Notes: generated by a model not told the origin, from the sequence alone. DNA of 37,989 nucleotides from Pseudomonadota bacterium (GCA_029778105.1 JAKOQZ010000137.1:1-37989), one strand, 5' to 3'; numbered from the stretch's first letter, positions 10,418 through 20,137 are shown. A program made the numbers and translations.

Positions 10418-10538
10418 TGCGCCACCCGGCGCCATCGAGATCTTCGTATTGGTCCGACTTCAGCGACCAGAGGAATGCGCCAAGCGCCAGCCCTCCCAGA
10501 AGGAGCGCCGCCGGCACGAGAATGATCAGCGCATTCAT
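10362..10538 (-). CDS. ccoS: cbb3-type cytochrome oxidase assembly protein CcoS
   Basis: This 58-aa single-pass membrane protein begins MNALIILVPAALLLGGLALG and continues FLWSLKSDQYEDLDG, the classic CcoS signature. CcoS is needed for heme and CuB insertion into cbb3 oxidase in studied bacteria. Its ATG overlaps the ccoI stop (ATGA), making it the last gene of the ccoN-S operon. The C-terminal tail after residue 40 is acidic and then proline-rich. The gene end overlaps the convergent DUF2946-like gene by 56 bases. Confidence 0.93.
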   Translation of the reverse strand: MNALIILVPAALLLGGLALGAFLWSLKSDQYEDLDGAGWRIISDDEEPGPPAGPAPRA

Positions 10539-12736
10539 GATTGCGGCCCCTTCATCAGACGCAGCGCGTTCAACGTCACGACCAGGGACGACCCGCTCAT
10601 GGCGATGGCCGAAATGAGCGGCGTCACCAACCCGGCGGCCGCAAAGGGAATGGCGAACAGATTATAGACGGCGGCGAAGGCAAAGCCTTCCAGCACGCGT
10701 TTCTTGCTCGCCCGCGCCACATCGATGGCTTCCAGCAGGGGGGCCAGCGTCTGCCCGCAGAAGATGAAGTCGGCGGATGCCTGCGCCGCGTCGGCCGCCG
10801 CCGCAGGCGCGATAGACACATGCGCGGCGGTGAGCGCGGGGGCGTCGTTGAGGCCGTCTCCGACCATCAGGACCTTGTGGCCGGCCGCCGCCAGCTCCTT
10901 CAGATAGGCCACCTTATCGCTCGGCAGCACTTCGGCGCGCATCTGGTCGATGCCGAGAGAAGCGGCCATCGCGCCGACCACGTCCCGGCGGTCGCCCGAG
11001 ACCAGGTGAACGCCGAGGCCGCGCTGGCGAAGGCCGGCGATGAAGGCGGCGACGTCGACGCGTGGCGCATCGCTGAAGCTGAATCGGATCGCCGGACGCT
11101 GGCCGCGGCGCAGCCAGAGCTCCAGCGAGTCGTCGTGCGCCATATCCGCCGCGCCCGTCCAGCTGGCCCGGCCCAGGCGCCAGGTTTCGCCGTCGATCTG
11201 CGCTTCCACGCCATAGCCGGGCACTTCGCGCGCGCTCGGCTCGACAGGGCCGGGGCCGGCTGCGGCGATGAGCGCGACGGACAACGGATGCTTGCTCGCC
11301 CGCGCCAGCCGCGCCCCGTCGGCGATGTCGGCGGGGTCGATCTTCGCCGCGTCCATCAGAACCGGGCGTCCCAGGGTGAGCGTGCCTGTCTTGTCCAGAA
11401 CGGCGATGTCGGCTTCGGCCAGACGCTCCAGCGCATCGCCGGACTTCACCAGAATATTGCGCCTCAGCAGGCGGCCCACGGCGACGACCTGCGTGGCGGG
11501 CACCGCCAGACCGAGCGCGCATGGGCACGTGATGATGAGCGTCGCGATGGCGTTGTGGACGGCCGGCGCAAATCCGTTCTCCGCCAGCGCCCACCACCCG
11601 ATGAACACCGCCAGCGCCAGAGAATGAACGACGGGCACGTAGAGCCGCGCCGCCTTGTCGGCCAACCGCACATAGGTGCTGCGCGATTGCTCGCCCGCCT
11701 CGACGATGCGCACCAGCTCCGCGATCAGCGAGGTATCGATGGTCGCGATGGCCCTCAGCTCGATGCGTCCGCCTAGATTGAGCGCGCCGGCATCCAGCCG
11801 CGCGCCGGGCTGCACCGCAGCCGGCACCGACTCGCCCGACACCATCGACAGATCGACATCCGACCGGCCCGTCTCGACGATGCCGTCAACCGGGATGCGC
11901 TCGCCCGGCATGACGATCAGCAGATCGCCGGGCTGAATGTCGCGCGCCGCGATGATGCTGACGTCGTTCTCGGCGCCGGCCAGCCGCGCCGTCGCGCTTT
12001 GCAGCGACAACAGCGCCTGGGCGGCGCCCCGGGCCTTGTTGCGCAACCCATGATCGAGATAGCGGCCGATCAACAGGAAGAACAGCAGCGTCACGGAGGC
12101 ATCGAAATAGGCGTAGTTCGCGCCGATCGCCGTCTGATAGATGCTGAGGACCAGCGAAAGCAGAACGGCCAGCGAAATCGGAACATCCATATTCGCCCGG
12201 CCGGCCTTCAGGGCGCGCCAGGCGGAGCGATAGAAGGGCAGACCGGCATAGAGCGTGACGGGCACGGAGATCAGGCCCGAGATGACGTGGAAGACCGTTC
12301 GCGTTCCAATGCCCATCTCGCCGCCGAGACCGGCCCACACGGCCACCGAAAACAGCATCACATTGCCGGCCGCGAACCCGGCAAGCCCGAGGCAACGCAG
12401 CAGAAACCGCCCCTCGGCATCCGACGCCGCGCGCGTCGCGCGCGCATCGAAGGGCGTCGCCTCGAACCCTGCGCGCCCGATCGCCTCGACGATGCCTTCG
12501 GCGGTCTGGCTGTGTCCGCGCCAGCGGACTGCGACCTTGTGCGTGCTCAGATTGACGCGGGCCGTCTCGACGCCGGGCAGGCGCATAAGGGCGCCTTCGA
12601 TGGCGCGCATGCAGGCCGCGCAATGAGCGCCGGGCACCGACAGCTCAAGCCGCGCGAGCCCACCGGTCTCCCGCTGGACGAAAGGCGAGCTCTCTTTGCC
12701 CGGATCTAGGGTGACGTCGCCGGTCAGCGCAGCCAT
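10535..12736 (-). CDS. ccoI: Copper-transporting P1B-type ATPase CcoI (FixI)
   Basis: This 733-aa inner-membrane ATPase moves copper for cbb3 oxidase assembly. An N-terminal heavy-metal-associated domain has the metal site GAHCAACM (about residues 36-43). The transmembrane metal-binding motif is CPC (TCPCALGLAVPA), the phosphorylated aspartate lies in DKTGTLT, the HP motif in SKHPLS, and the hinge in GDGLNDAPAL. About eight hydrophobic helices surround these. It overlaps ccoH by 13 bases upstream and ccoS by an ATGA downstream. Position in the operon makes CcoI, rather than a CopA detoxification pump, the right call. Confidence 0.96.
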   Translation of the reverse strand: MAALTGDVTLDPGKESSPFVQRETGGLARLELSVPGAHCAACMRAIEGALMRLPGVETARVNLSTHKVAVRWRGHSQTAEGIVEAIGRAGFEATPFDARATRAASDAEGRFLLRCLGLAGFAAGNVMLFSVAVWAGLGGEMGIGTRTVFHVISGLISVPVTLYAGLPFYRSAWRALKAGRANMDVPISLAVLLSLVLSIYQTAIGANYAYFDASVTLLFFLLIGRYLDHGLRNKARGAAQALLSLQSATARLAGAENDVSIIAARDIQPGDLLIVMPGERIPVDGIVETGRSDVDLSMVSGESVPAAVQPGARLDAGALNLGGRIELRAIATIDTSLIAELVRIVEAGEQSRSTYVRLADKAARLYVPVVHSLALAVFIGWWALAENGFAPAVHNAIATLIITCPCALGLAVPATQVVAVGRLLRRNILVKSGDALERLAEADIAVLDKTGTLTLGRPVLMDAAKIDPADIADGARLARASKHPLSVALIAAAGPGPVEPSAREVPGYGVEAQIDGETWRLGRASWTGAADMAHDDSLELWLRRGQRPAIRFSFSDAPRVDVAAFIAGLRQRGLGVHLVSGDRRDVVGAMAASLGIDQMRAEVLPSDKVAYLKELAAAGHKVLMVGDGLNDAPALTAAHVSIAPAAAADAAQASADFIFCGQTLAPLLEAIDVARASKKRVLEGFAFAAVYNLFAIPFAAAGLVTPLISAIAMSGSSLVVTLNALRLMKGPQS

Positions 12737-13212
12737 TGGCGTGTTCTCGCCTCAGAAAGCGTGTCGTCGCCCTGTTGCACGGTGACGACCAGATCCCACT
12801 GTCCCGCCATCAGATCGGGCACCGAAGCCGCAAACCGGCCCTCCCCTTGAGGCTCCAGCGTGACGGTCCGGTCGAAATGGGCGTTCGTCGGGTGACGCAT
12901 CGTCGCGACGACCTTCATGCCGCTGCCGGCATGTTCGCCGTTATGGGTCACGACGGCGTCGATCGCGGTCGCGCCGTCTGCGCCGCGCACGGCCTGTGCG
13001 GCAATCGCATAACCGGAGCGCGCCTCGGCGTCCCGTTGGGCGAGGGTCTGGTTGTAGTTCAGGCCTTTCACATAGGCCGACGAGACGTCTTCGCCCGAGA
13101 AGCTGCGCACGGCGAACGTGACCATCAGCGCATTGACGCCCGTCACCGTGATGAAGAAGGCCAGAAAAATGAACAGGACATGGCGTCCGGTCAGCTTGCG
13201 TTCCTGCGTCAT
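12724..13212 (-). CDS. ccoH: FixH/CcoH family cbb3 oxidase assembly protein
   Basis: This 162-aa protein has one N-terminal membrane helix (VLFIFLAFFITVTGVNALMV, about residues 12-32) and a periplasmic FixH domain that includes the conserved YVKGLNYNQTL segment. CcoH/FixH stabilises cbb3 oxidase subunits during assembly. Its ATG overlaps the ccoG stop (ATGA), and it overlaps the ccoI start by 13 bases. Length and position are as expected for the alphaproteobacterial ccoGHIS cluster. Confidence 0.93.
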   Translation of the reverse strand: MTQERKLTGRHVLFIFLAFFITVTGVNALMVTFAVRSFSGEDVSSAYVKGLNYNQTLAQRDAEARSGYAIAAQAVRGADGATAIDAVVTHNGEHAGSGMKVVATMRHPTNAHFDRTVTLEPQGEGRFAASVPDLMAGQWDLVVTVQQGDDTLSEARTRQWLR

Positions 13213-14708
13213 GGGGCACCCGTCACGAAGACCGTGTCGTCTGAAGCTGCGACCTTGCCGTTCTCGTCGGCGACGCCCACCGAGATCGGCAGCGATGAAT
13301 CGGGTGGCGTGCCTGCAGGCGCCGTCACCAGCAGCCTGACGGAACGGATTTCGTCGGGCTGAACGACGATCGAAAGGTCTTCCGGCGGCGTATGGCCGGC
13401 GACCTTGAGATCGACGCCTTCAAGACCGCCCGTCCACAGCACCAGCTTCGCCGGCTCGGTCGTGCGGTTCATGATTTTCAGCGTATAGGCGTTGCGGATC
13501 TGCCCGTTGGCGAGGCGCACATAGAGCGGGTTGCGATCCCGGATCACGTTGAGATCGAGCGGCGCACGGTCGATCAGCGCGGCCAGCATGACCGATCCGA
13601 CGGCCACGAGAATGACGGCATAAAAGACTGTGCGCGAGCGCAGCCATTGCAGCTTGGACGTCTCGCCCTTGCGGCGGCGTTCGATGCCTTTGTGCGATTC
13701 ATAGGCGATGAGGCCGCGCGGGCGCTCGATCTTGTCCATCACCTCATCGCAGGCGTCGATGCAAAGCCCGCAATTGATGCATTCCAGCTGGTCGCCGTCG
13801 CGGATGTCGATGCCCATCGGGCAGGCGGCGACGCACTGGTTGCAGTCGATGCAGTCGCCGCGGCCTTCCCAGCTCGTGCCCTTTTTGTGGCGGCCGCGAG
13901 GCTCGCCGCGCGCCTTGAGATAGGTGACCGAGATGGATTCGGCGTCCACCATCGCGCCCTGGATGCGGGGCCAGGGGCACATATAGGTGCACACCTGCTC
14001 GCGCATGAAGCCGGCGAGCGAATAGGTGGTGAAGGTCAGGATGCCGACGAAGACATAGGCCATCATCGGGGCCTGACCGGTGAAGAACTCGGCCACGAAT
14101 GTCGGCGCGTCGTAGAAATACAGAACCCAGGCGCCGCCCGTGGCGATGGCGATCAGCAGCCAGATCGCGTGCTTGGCCACTCGTTTGCCGACCTTGCGAA
14201 GCGTCCAGGGCTCCTTGCTCAGGCGAATGCGCTGGCTGCGGTCGCCTTCGATCATCCTTTCCACGGCGATGTAGAGATCGGTCCAGACGGTCTGCGGGCA
14301 GGCATAGCCGCACCACACCCGGCCGAAGAGGGCCGTGAAGAGAAAGAGCGAGAGCGCCGCGAGGATCAGCAGACCGGCGAGGAAATAGATCTCCTGCGGC
14401 CACAGCTCGATGAAGAAGAAATAGAGCCGCGGCCGGTCGAGATCGACCAGCACGGCCTGGTCCGGATTGCCCGGGCCGCGATCCCAGCGGATAAAGGGGA
14501 CGATATAATAGATCGCCAGCAGCACGGCCATGACGGCCCATTTGATGCGGCGGAACGTCCCCTTCACCGACTTGGGGTAGATCGGCTCACGCGCCTTGTA
14601 GAGCGTGCGCCGCGTTGCACTGTTGACGGCTTCGACATCAGAACGCGTAACGCCAGCCGCAGCCTCGACAGGAGCAGGGTGCGGCTCGGCAGGGGCGAGC
14701 CCGGTCAT
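13209..14708 (-). CDS. ccoG: cbb3 oxidase accessory iron-sulfur protein CcoG (FixG/RdxA)
   Basis: This 499-aa membrane protein has about five helices and a cytoplasmic ferredoxin-like domain with two 4Fe-4S binding motifs, CIDCNQCVAACP and CINCGLCIDACD. The CGYACPQTVW motif lies in the membrane region. A C-terminal Ig-like periplasmic domain follows the last helix. CcoG reduces Cu(II) to Cu(I) for cbb3 oxidase assembly in studied species. I chose ATG 14708 (MTGLAPAEP), 4 bases after the ccoP stop; longer in-frame starts would overlap ccoP. It couples to ccoH by an ATGA overlap. Confidence 0.95.
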   Translation of the reverse strand: MTGLAPAEPHPAPVEAAAGVTRSDVEAVNSATRRTLYKAREPIYPKSVKGTFRRIKWAVMAVLLAIYYIVPFIRWDRGPGNPDQAVLVDLDRPRLYFFFIELWPQEIYFLAGLLILAALSLFLFTALFGRVWCGYACPQTVWTDLYIAVERMIEGDRSQRIRLSKEPWTLRKVGKRVAKHAIWLLIAIATGGAWVLYFYDAPTFVAEFFTGQAPMMAYVFVGILTFTTYSLAGFMREQVCTYMCPWPRIQGAMVDAESISVTYLKARGEPRGRHKKGTSWEGRGDCIDCNQCVAACPMGIDIRDGDQLECINCGLCIDACDEVMDKIERPRGLIAYESHKGIERRRKGETSKLQWLRSRTVFYAVILVAVGSVMLAALIDRAPLDLNVIRDRNPLYVRLANGQIRNAYTLKIMNRTTEPAKLVLWTGGLEGVDLKVAGHTPPEDLSIVVQPDEIRSVRLLVTAPAGTPPDSSLPISVGVADENGKVAASDDTVFVTGAP

Positions 14709-14712
14709 AATG

Positions 14713-15582
14713 CTACTCGCCGCCTCCGAGCGAATGGACATAAACGGCAAGCGCATTGATGGTCGGCGCATCCAGACGGCCGCCCCAGGTCGGCATCACG
14801 CCGCTGCGCGCCTTGGTGATCGTCTCGATGATGGTCTGCTTGTCGCCGCCATAGAGCCAGTCCGCATCCGTCAGATTGGGCGCGCCGAAGGCCCGGTTGC
14901 CCTTGCCGTCTGCGCCGTGACAGGTGCTGCAATTGTCGGCGAACAGCTGTGTGGCGCGGCCGACCGCTTCGGGATCGGTGCTGCGGCCGGAAAGGTTCAG
15001 CACATACTCCGACAGGTCGCGGATCTGCGCCGGCTCCAGAATGCCGTCGCGCCCGAAGGCCGGCATCTGCGACTGCCGCGTCTCCTCGCTGGTCGAGCGG
15101 ACGCCGACGGTGATGGTGTGCCGGATATCCTCCAGCGAACCGCCCCACAGCCAGACGTCGTCGTTCAGGTTGGGATAGCCCTTCGCGCCGCCGCCGCCCG
15201 CGCCGTGGCAGGTGGCGCAGTTGTCGCCGAACGCCGACTTGCCCCAGGCGAGCGCCGCCTGCTGCGCGGTCGGATCGGCTTCGATCTGCTCCAGCGTCAT
15301 CGAGGTCAGCTTTTCGCCGATGGCGCCGCGCGACGCCTTCAGCGCATCGAGATCGGCGACCACCTGCTGGCGCTGCGAGTGCCCCCAGATACCGCGGGTG
15401 TAGTCGGTGAGCAGCGGCCAGGCCGGCATCACCACCCAGTAGCCGATCGACCAGACGACGCAGCCGTAGAAAATCCAGAGCCACCAGCGCGGCAGGGGAT
15501 TGTCGAGCTCGCTGATGCCGTCCCACTCATGGCCGGTGGTTTCGACGCCGGTGATGGCGTCCTTCTCGCGTTTCGGGCTCAC
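14713..15582 (-). CDS. ccoP: cbb3-type cytochrome oxidase diheme subunit III (CcoP)
   Basis: This 289-aa subunit has an N-terminal cytoplasmic stretch, one or two membrane helices (about residues 30-60) and two cytochrome c domains with heme motifs CATCH and CSTCH. Each domain has a distal methionine candidate (SQMPAFG and SGVMPTWGG). It passes electrons from the bc1 complex or cytochrome c to CcoO. The GTG start at 15582 overlaps the ccoQ stop (GTGA), and the protein begins MSPKREKD. Length is normal for the family. Confidence 0.96.
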   Translation of the reverse strand: MSPKREKDAITGVETTGHEWDGISELDNPLPRWWLWIFYGCVVWSIGYWVVMPAWPLLTDYTRGIWGHSQRQQVVADLDALKASRGAIGEKLTSMTLEQIEADPTAQQAALAWGKSAFGDNCATCHGAGGGGAKGYPNLNDDVWLWGGSLEDIRHTITVGVRSTSEETRQSQMPAFGRDGILEPAQIRDLSEYVLNLSGRSTDPEAVGRATQLFADNCSTCHGADGKGNRAFGAPNLTDADWLYGGDKQTIIETITKARSGVMPTWGGRLDAPTINALAVYVHSLGGGE

Positions 15583-15737
15583 GGCTGGCCCTCCTCATCG
15601 ATGGGCAGGCGGGCGGCGTGATCGAACGTGCGCTTGTTGGAAGGCCAGAGCGCATAGGCGCAGGCGCAGCCGAACATCACCATGAGAAAGACGAGTCCCC
15701 ACGAACGGGCGAACTCTGATGCGACCTGATACGTCAT
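15579..15737 (-). CDS. ccoQ: cbb3-type cytochrome oxidase subunit CcoQ
   Basis: This short gene encodes 52 residues beginning MTYQVASEFARSWGLVFLMV, with one membrane helix and the family signature YALWPSNKRTFDHAARLP. CcoQ stabilises the assembled oxidase. It lies 6 bases after the ccoO stop, and its own stop overlaps the GTG start of ccoP. Both its position and the WPSNK motif are diagnostic. Confidence 0.95.
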   Translation of the reverse strand: MTYQVASEFARSWGLVFLMVMFGCACAYALWPSNKRTFDHAARLPIDEEGQP

Positions 15738-15743
15738 GGTCAC

Positions 15744-16487
15744 CTACCTGATATTGTCTTTGGAGTTGGCGTCGAAGGTCGAGAAATCGACCAGCGTGCC
15801 CAGCATCTGGAGATAGGCGATCAGCGCATCCATCTCGGTCAGCTTGGTCGGGTCGCCATCGAAGTCTCTCACGAGCGCCTTGGGATAACGGGCGGCGACG
15901 GCCTCGGCGCCTTCCGACTCGGGATTGGCCTGCGCCAGCAGGTCCGCTTCCGCGTTGGCGATCATGTCGTCGGTGTAGGGCACGCCCGTCGCGCGGTTGG
16001 CTTCCAGCAGGGCCTGGACGTCCCGCGTCTTGAGTTCGTGCTCGGCGAGGAAGCGATACGGAGGCATCACCGATTCCGGCACGACGGAGCGCGGGTCCAT
16101 CAGATGATCGCGCTGCCACTCGTCGGAATACTTGCCGCCCACGCGCGCCAGATCCGGGCCGGAGCGCTTCGACCCCCACTGGAACGGGTGATCGTACATG
16201 CTCTCGGCGGCCAGGCTGTAATGGCCATAGCGTTCGACCTCGTCACGCAGCGGACGGATCATCTGGCTATGGCAGTTATAGCAGCCTTCGCGGATGTAGA
16301 TGTTCCGCCCGGCGAGCTCGAGGGGCGAGTAGGGCCGCACCCCCTGAACCTTCTCGATCGTGTTCTCCAGATAGAACAGAGGCGCGATCTCGATCAGGCC
16401 GCCGATCGATACGACGAACAGAATCCCGGCGATCAGCAGGATGGAATTACGTTCAAACTTGCCGTGGTCCCACATGGCCGGCCTCAT
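15744..16487 (-). CDS. ccoO: cbb3-type cytochrome oxidase monoheme subunit II (CcoO)
   Basis: This 247-aa subunit has an N-terminal membrane anchor ([21 protein letters not shown]) and a periplasmic cytochrome c domain with heme motif CYNCH followed by [18 protein letters not shown], which is diagnostic for CcoO. The ATG at 16487 overlaps the ccoN stop (ATGA) and gives [17 protein letters not shown] 16475 (MWDHGK) is an alternative. It relays electrons from CcoP to the CcoN active site. Confidence 0.96.
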   Translation of the reverse strand: MRPAMWDHGKFERNSILLIAGILFVVSIGGLIEIAPLFYLENTIEKVQGVRPYSPLELAGRNIYIREGCYNCHSQMIRPLRDEVERYGHYSLAAESMYDHPFQWGSKRSGPDLARVGGKYSDEWQRDHLMDPRSVVPESVMPPYRFLAEHELKTRDVQALLEANRATGVPYTDDMIANAEADLLAQANPESEGAEAVAARYPKALVRDFDGDPTKLTEMDALIAYLQMLGTLVDFSTFDANSKDNIR

Positions 16488-18139
16488 TCCGCTGCTGCGG
16501 GCGCAAGACCGGCGCTGCCGGCCCCCGCCTCTGATTTCACGTCGCCGCGCGCCGTCCGCCACAGATTGTAAGCCATGATCAGCGCGCCGATCAGGAACAG
16601 GGCACCGCCGAGCGCGCGGATGATGTAGTAGGGGTGCATGGCTTCGACCGTCTCGACGAACGAGTAGCTGAGGAAGCCGAAGTCGTTATAGGCGCGCCAC
16701 ATCAGCCCCTGCATGATCCCGCTGATCCACATCGAGGTGATGTAGAAGAGGATGCCGACGGTGGAGATCCAGAAGTGCCACTCGACCAGCTTGAGGCTGT
16801 AGAGCTGCTTGCGGCCCCAGAGCCAGGGCACCAGGCAGTAAAGCGCGCCGAAGCTGACATAGCCGACCCAGCCCAGCGCGCCCGAATGCACGTGGCCGAT
16901 CGTCCAGTCGGTGTAGTGCGAGAGCGCGTTCACGGCTTTCACCGACATGACCGGGCCTTCGAAGGTGCTCATGCCGTAGAACGCGACCGAGACCACCAGC
17001 ATGCGCAGCACCGGGTCGGTGCGCAGCTTGTCCCAGGCGCCTGACAGCGTCATCAGGCCGTTGATCATGCCGCCCCAAGAGGGCATCCACAGCATCACCG
17101 AGAAGGTCATGCCCAGGGTCTGCGCCCATTCCGGCAGCGCCGTGTAGTGCAGATGGTGCGGGCCGGCCCAGATGTAGATGAAGATCAGCGACCAGAAGTG
17201 CACGATCGACAGACGGTACGAGTAGACCGGCCGCTCCGCCCGCTTCGGGATGAAGTAGTACATGATGGCCAGGAAGCCGGCGGTCAGGAAGAAGCCGACG
17301 GCGTTGTGGCCGTACCACCACTGGGTGAGCGCGTCCTGGACGCCGCCGAAGAGCTGAACGCTCTTGGAGCCGAGGAACGACACCGGCACCGCCAGATTGT
17401 TGACGATGTGCAGCATCGCGATGGTGACGATGAAGGCGAGATAGAACCAGTTCGCCACATAGATGTGGGGTTCCTTGCGCTTCCACAGCGTGCCGACGAA
17501 GACGAGGAGGTAGCAGACCCAGACGATGGTCAGCCAAAGGTCGGCGTACCATTCCGGCTCGGCGTATTCCTTGCTCTGGGTGATGCCCATCAGATAGCCG
17601 GTCGCGGCGATCACGATGAACAGCTGATACCCGCCGAACACGAACCACGGCAGAATGCCGCCGAACAGACGCGCCTTGCTGGTGCGCTGCACGACGTAGA
17701 ACGAGGTCGCGATCAGCACATTGCCGCCGAACGCGAAGATCACCGCCGAGGTATGCAGCGGGCGCAGGCGGCCGAAATTGGTGAAGGGCAGATCGGGGAA
17801 ATACAGGAAGTTCGGGAACGACAGCTGCAGCGCGATGATCAGCCCGACCAGAAAGCCGGCGATGCCCCAGAAGACCGAGGCGATGACGCCTGCGCGCACC
17901 ACGCCATCGGCATAGGGCGTCAGGTCGTCGGCCGGAATGCCGTTCGCATAGCGGCGCACCAGCCAGACCAGACCGGCCAGGAAACCGGCCGCGAAGATCC
18001 ACGCATGTGCCGCAAAGCCGCTGTCGTGCGCATAACGCGCCGCGACGATCGAGCCCATGATCGCGAGCGACAGCGCGATGCCGCCCCCGATCAGCACGCC
18101 CGGCGTCGCCGGCCGCTCGCCAGAGTGTAGGTGTGTCAC
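16484..18139 (-). CDS. ccoN: cbb3-type cytochrome oxidase catalytic subunit I (CcoN)
   Basis: This 551-aa polytopic protein carries heme b, heme b3 and CuB and reduces oxygen to water with high affinity. Ligand regions are visible: [16 protein letters not shown] (low-spin heme histidine), [16 protein letters not shown] (CuB histidine and cross-linked tyrosine), [13 protein letters not shown] (CuB histidines) and [17 protein letters not shown] (heme histidines). The N-terminus has the additional helix pair seen in many alphaproteobacterial CcoN proteins. It is the first gene of an eight-gene operon (N-O-Q-P-G-H-I-S). An FNR box lies about 104 bases upstream, consistent with induction under low oxygen. 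Confidence 0.97.
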   Translation of the reverse strand: MTHLHSGERPATPGVLIGGGIALSLAIMGSIVAARYAHDSGFAAHAWIFAAGFLAGLVWLVRRYANGIPADDLTPYADGVVRAGVIASVFWGIAGFLVGLIIALQLSFPNFLYFPDLPFTNFGRLRPLHTSAVIFAFGGNVLIATSFYVVQRTSKARLFGGILPWFVFGGYQLFIVIAATGYLMGITQSKEYAEPEWYADLWLTIVWVCYLLVFVGTLWKRKEPHIYVANWFYLAFIVTIAMLHIVNNLAVPVSFLGSKSVQLFGGVQDALTQWWYGHNAVGFFLTAGFLAIMYYFIPKRAERPVYSYRLSIVHFWSLIFIYIWAGPHHLHYTALPEWAQTLGMTFSVMLWMPSWGGMINGLMTLSGAWDKLRTDPVLRMLVVSVAFYGMSTFEGPVMSVKAVNALSHYTDWTIGHVHSGALGWVGYVSFGALYCLVPWLWGRKQLYSLKLVEWHFWISTVGILFYITSMWISGIMQGLMWRAYNDFGFLSYSFVETVEAMHPYYIIRALGGALFLIGALIMAYNLWRTARGDVKSEAGAGSAGLAPAAAE

Positions 18140-18242
18140 GCTGAATGCCCCCGCAATCGCTTGATTGAGTGCGATAAGCGGGCCACGCGATGGTCGCTAT
18201 GGCCCGTTGAATCGACCCTAAGAGTCTATGTTGGCTACGTAA

Positions 18243-18256
18243 TTGATATGGATCAA
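18243..18256. promoter_or_regulatory. FNR box upstream of ccoN
   Basis: TTGAT-ATGG-ATCAA is a perfect match to the FNR consensus. Its centre lies about 110 bases upstream of the ccoN start, leaving room for a start site about 41 bases downstream of the box and a leader of roughly 70 bases. The other neighbour, hemN, ends here and is not driven from this site. Confidence 0.88.
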
Positions 18257-18305
18257 GACGAATAGGGATCGCGGCGTCTGCGACACGCGATCTTCACATC
18301 CGCGC

Positions 18306-19658
18306 CTACACCGCGGCCGAATGCCGTCCCCGTCCGGCCGCCAGATGCGCGTCGAACCGCGCCGCGAACAGACGCACGAAGGGCTGCCCTTCTTCGGTCA
18401 GGGCGAAGCCCGCGCCATGGCGCGCGACAAGCCCTTCGCGATCCTCGTCGACGATCTGCTGCGCGCAGGACAGGATGTCGTGCGACAGCGGCTCGTCCGC
18501 GCTCTCCAGATCGCGCGGGTCGAATTCAAAGTTGCACATGAGACGCTCTATCAGTCGGGCGCGCACCCGGTCTTCGCGCGTCAGCGCATAGCCGCGCGCC
18601 GTGGCCAGCCCTTCATGGGCGATGGCTGTCGCATAGCCGGCGATCGGCGTGATGTTCTGGACATAGCCCTGGGGCAGCCGTCCGATCGACGAGGCGCCAA
18701 GACCGATCAGCGCATCGCTGGGATCGACCGTGTAGCCCTGGAAATTGCGCGTCAGGCGGCCTTCGCGCATCGCAACCGCCATGGCGTCGCTCTGCCGCGC
18801 GAAATGATCGAGCCCGATGCGCACATATCCGGCCTCGACGAAAATGCGCGCCGCCAGCTCGGCATGGGCGTGCCGCTCGACGGCATCGGGCAGGTCCGCT
18901 TCGGGGATCATGGCCTGATGGCGCTTCATCCAGGGCACGTGCGCATAGCCGAACAGCGAAATCCGGTCCGGCGCGAGGTCCAGAATCCTGTCCAGAGTCC
19001 GGCGCAACTGGGCCTCGTGCTGGCCGGGCAGGCCATAAATCGCGTCGATATTGATCGATCCGATGCCGGCGGCGCGGAATTGCGAAATGACCGCCTCGGT
19101 TTCTTCATAACTCTGGTTGCGGTTGATGGCCTTCTGCACGGCAGGGTCGAAATCCTGAACCCCGATGCTCACCCGCGTCAGCCCGCTCGCCGCAAAAGCC
19201 GCGATCTGCCCGGCCGACAGGCCGCGAGGATCGACCTCCACGGCGAATTCCGGCGCGGCCGACTGGGGCAGGGCCGACGCCAGCTCGCCGGCCAGACGCC
19301 GCACGTCATCGGCTTCCAGAATGGTGGGCGAACCGCCGCCCCAGTGGATCTGGCCCACTTCGACGCCGGCCGGCAGCGCCGCCGCGACATGCCGGGCTTC
19401 CGCGATCAGCGATTCTAGATACGCGGCGATCGGCTTGTATTTGCGCGTAATCTTGGTGTGACAGCCGCAGAACCAGCACAGCGTGTCGCAGAACGGCACG
19501 TGGACATAGAGCGACAGGCGCGATCCCGGCGCCAGTTCGCTCAGCCAGGTGCGATAGGTGTCGGGCCCGATGCCGTCGTGAAAATGCGGCGCCGTCGGAT
19601 AGCTCGTATAGCGCGGCACGGGCGCGGCGGCGTAACGGCGGATCTGCTCGGGCGTCAT
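18306..19658 (-). CDS. hemN: Oxygen-independent coproporphyrinogen III dehydrogenase HemN
   Basis: This 450-aa radical-SAM enzyme oxidatively decarboxylates coproporphyrinogen III in heme synthesis when oxygen is scarce. The N-terminus has the HemN-specific YTSYPTAPHF. The radical-SAM cluster motif is C57-x3-C61-x2-C64, followed by C66 (VPFCDTLCWFCGCHTK). The HWGGGSPT glycine-rich motif and a C-terminal HemN domain (RLMCNFEFDP) follow. Length is typical. It lies 15 bases downstream of the GNAT-like gene on the same strand, so both probably form one transcript from the FNR-box promoter shared with the fnr gene. It supplies heme for the cbb3 oxidase. Confidence 0.96.
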   Translation of the reverse strand: MTPEQIRRYAAAPVPRYTSYPTAPHFHDGIGPDTYRTWLSELAPGSRLSLYVHVPFCDTLCWFCGCHTKITRKYKPIAAYLESLIAEARHVAAALPAGVEVGQIHWGGGSPTILEADDVRRLAGELASALPQSAAPEFAVEVDPRGLSAGQIAAFAASGLTRVSIGVQDFDPAVQKAINRNQSYEETEAVISQFRAAGIGSINIDAIYGLPGQHEAQLRRTLDRILDLAPDRISLFGYAHVPWMKRHQAMIPEADLPDAVERHAHAELAARIFVEAGYVRIGLDHFARQSDAMAVAMREGRLTRNFQGYTVDPSDALIGLGASSIGRLPQGYVQNITPIAGYATAIAHEGLATARGYALTREDRVRARLIERLMCNFEFDPRDLESADEPLSHDILSCAQQIVDEDREGLVARHGAGFALTEEGQPFVRLFAARFDAHLAAGRGRHSAAV

Positions 19659-19673
19659 TTTGCGGGTATCCGT

Positions 19674-20102
19674 TCAGAAAATGCGGTGCAGAACGGCGAC
19701 GGGCGAGGTGAGAACCTGCGCCGAAGCGGCCGATGGAACCTCAAGCGGCGCGACAAGCGAGAAGCTGCCGCAGCGTTTTTCCCGCGCCACGCGCATCACC
19801 TCATTCGCCAGCGCATCGGCCACAGGCTGGGGGTCGATCAGGTCGAACGCGACCAGGCGTTCCACGCTGAGGCAGGGATTTCCGCTGATGGTGGGCGTGA
19901 TCGCATAGATCAGCAGCCCTCTGGCGCGGTGTTCCTCGTCCTGCGCGAACAGAATCTGGCCGCCTTTTCCCGCGCCCGAGATCGCCGCAGCCGCCATTTT
20001 CCGCCAATTGGCGATGGGCAGATCGTGATAGCCCAGCCGCGCAAGGACGAATGCCTTGTCGATATCGTCCGCTTCGAGATGGTGGATATCCAGACCGCCC
20101 AT
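19674..20102 (-). CDS. Small GNAT-like protein upstream of hemN, function unknown
   Basis: This 142-aa soluble protein begins MGGLDIHHLEADDIDKAFVLARL. The arrangement of a short N-terminal helix, central strands (ARGLLIYAITPTI, SVERLVAFDL) and a helix with PVADALANEVMRVAREKRC resembles a GNAT acetyltransferase fold. I do not see a clear acetyl-CoA loop, so activity is uncertain. It precedes hemN by 15 bases, and its start lies 36 bases from an FNR box shared with the divergent fnr gene. Co-expression with hemN at low oxygen is therefore likely. Its substrate is unknown. Confidence 0.75.
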   Translation of the reverse strand: MGGLDIHHLEADDIDKAFVLARLGYHDLPIANWRKMAAAAISGAGKGGQILFAQDEEHRARGLLIYAITPTISGNPCLSVERLVAFDLIDPQPVADALANEVMRVAREKRCGSFSLVAPLEVPSAASAQVLTSPVAVLHRIF

Positions 20103-20137
20103 CGCCGCACAATGACCTGCTTCGCGCCGCAGCGGCC

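Noticed and set aside
10535-12736. Naming the P-type ATPase as a copper-detoxification CopA
   Set aside because: The gene lies between ccoH and ccoS with overlapping starts, which identifies it as CcoI for oxidase assembly.
13392-14759. 455-aa open frame on the plus strand opposite ccoG
   Set aside because: The composition is that of an antisense shadow, and it runs through ccoG and into ccoP with no recognisable motif.
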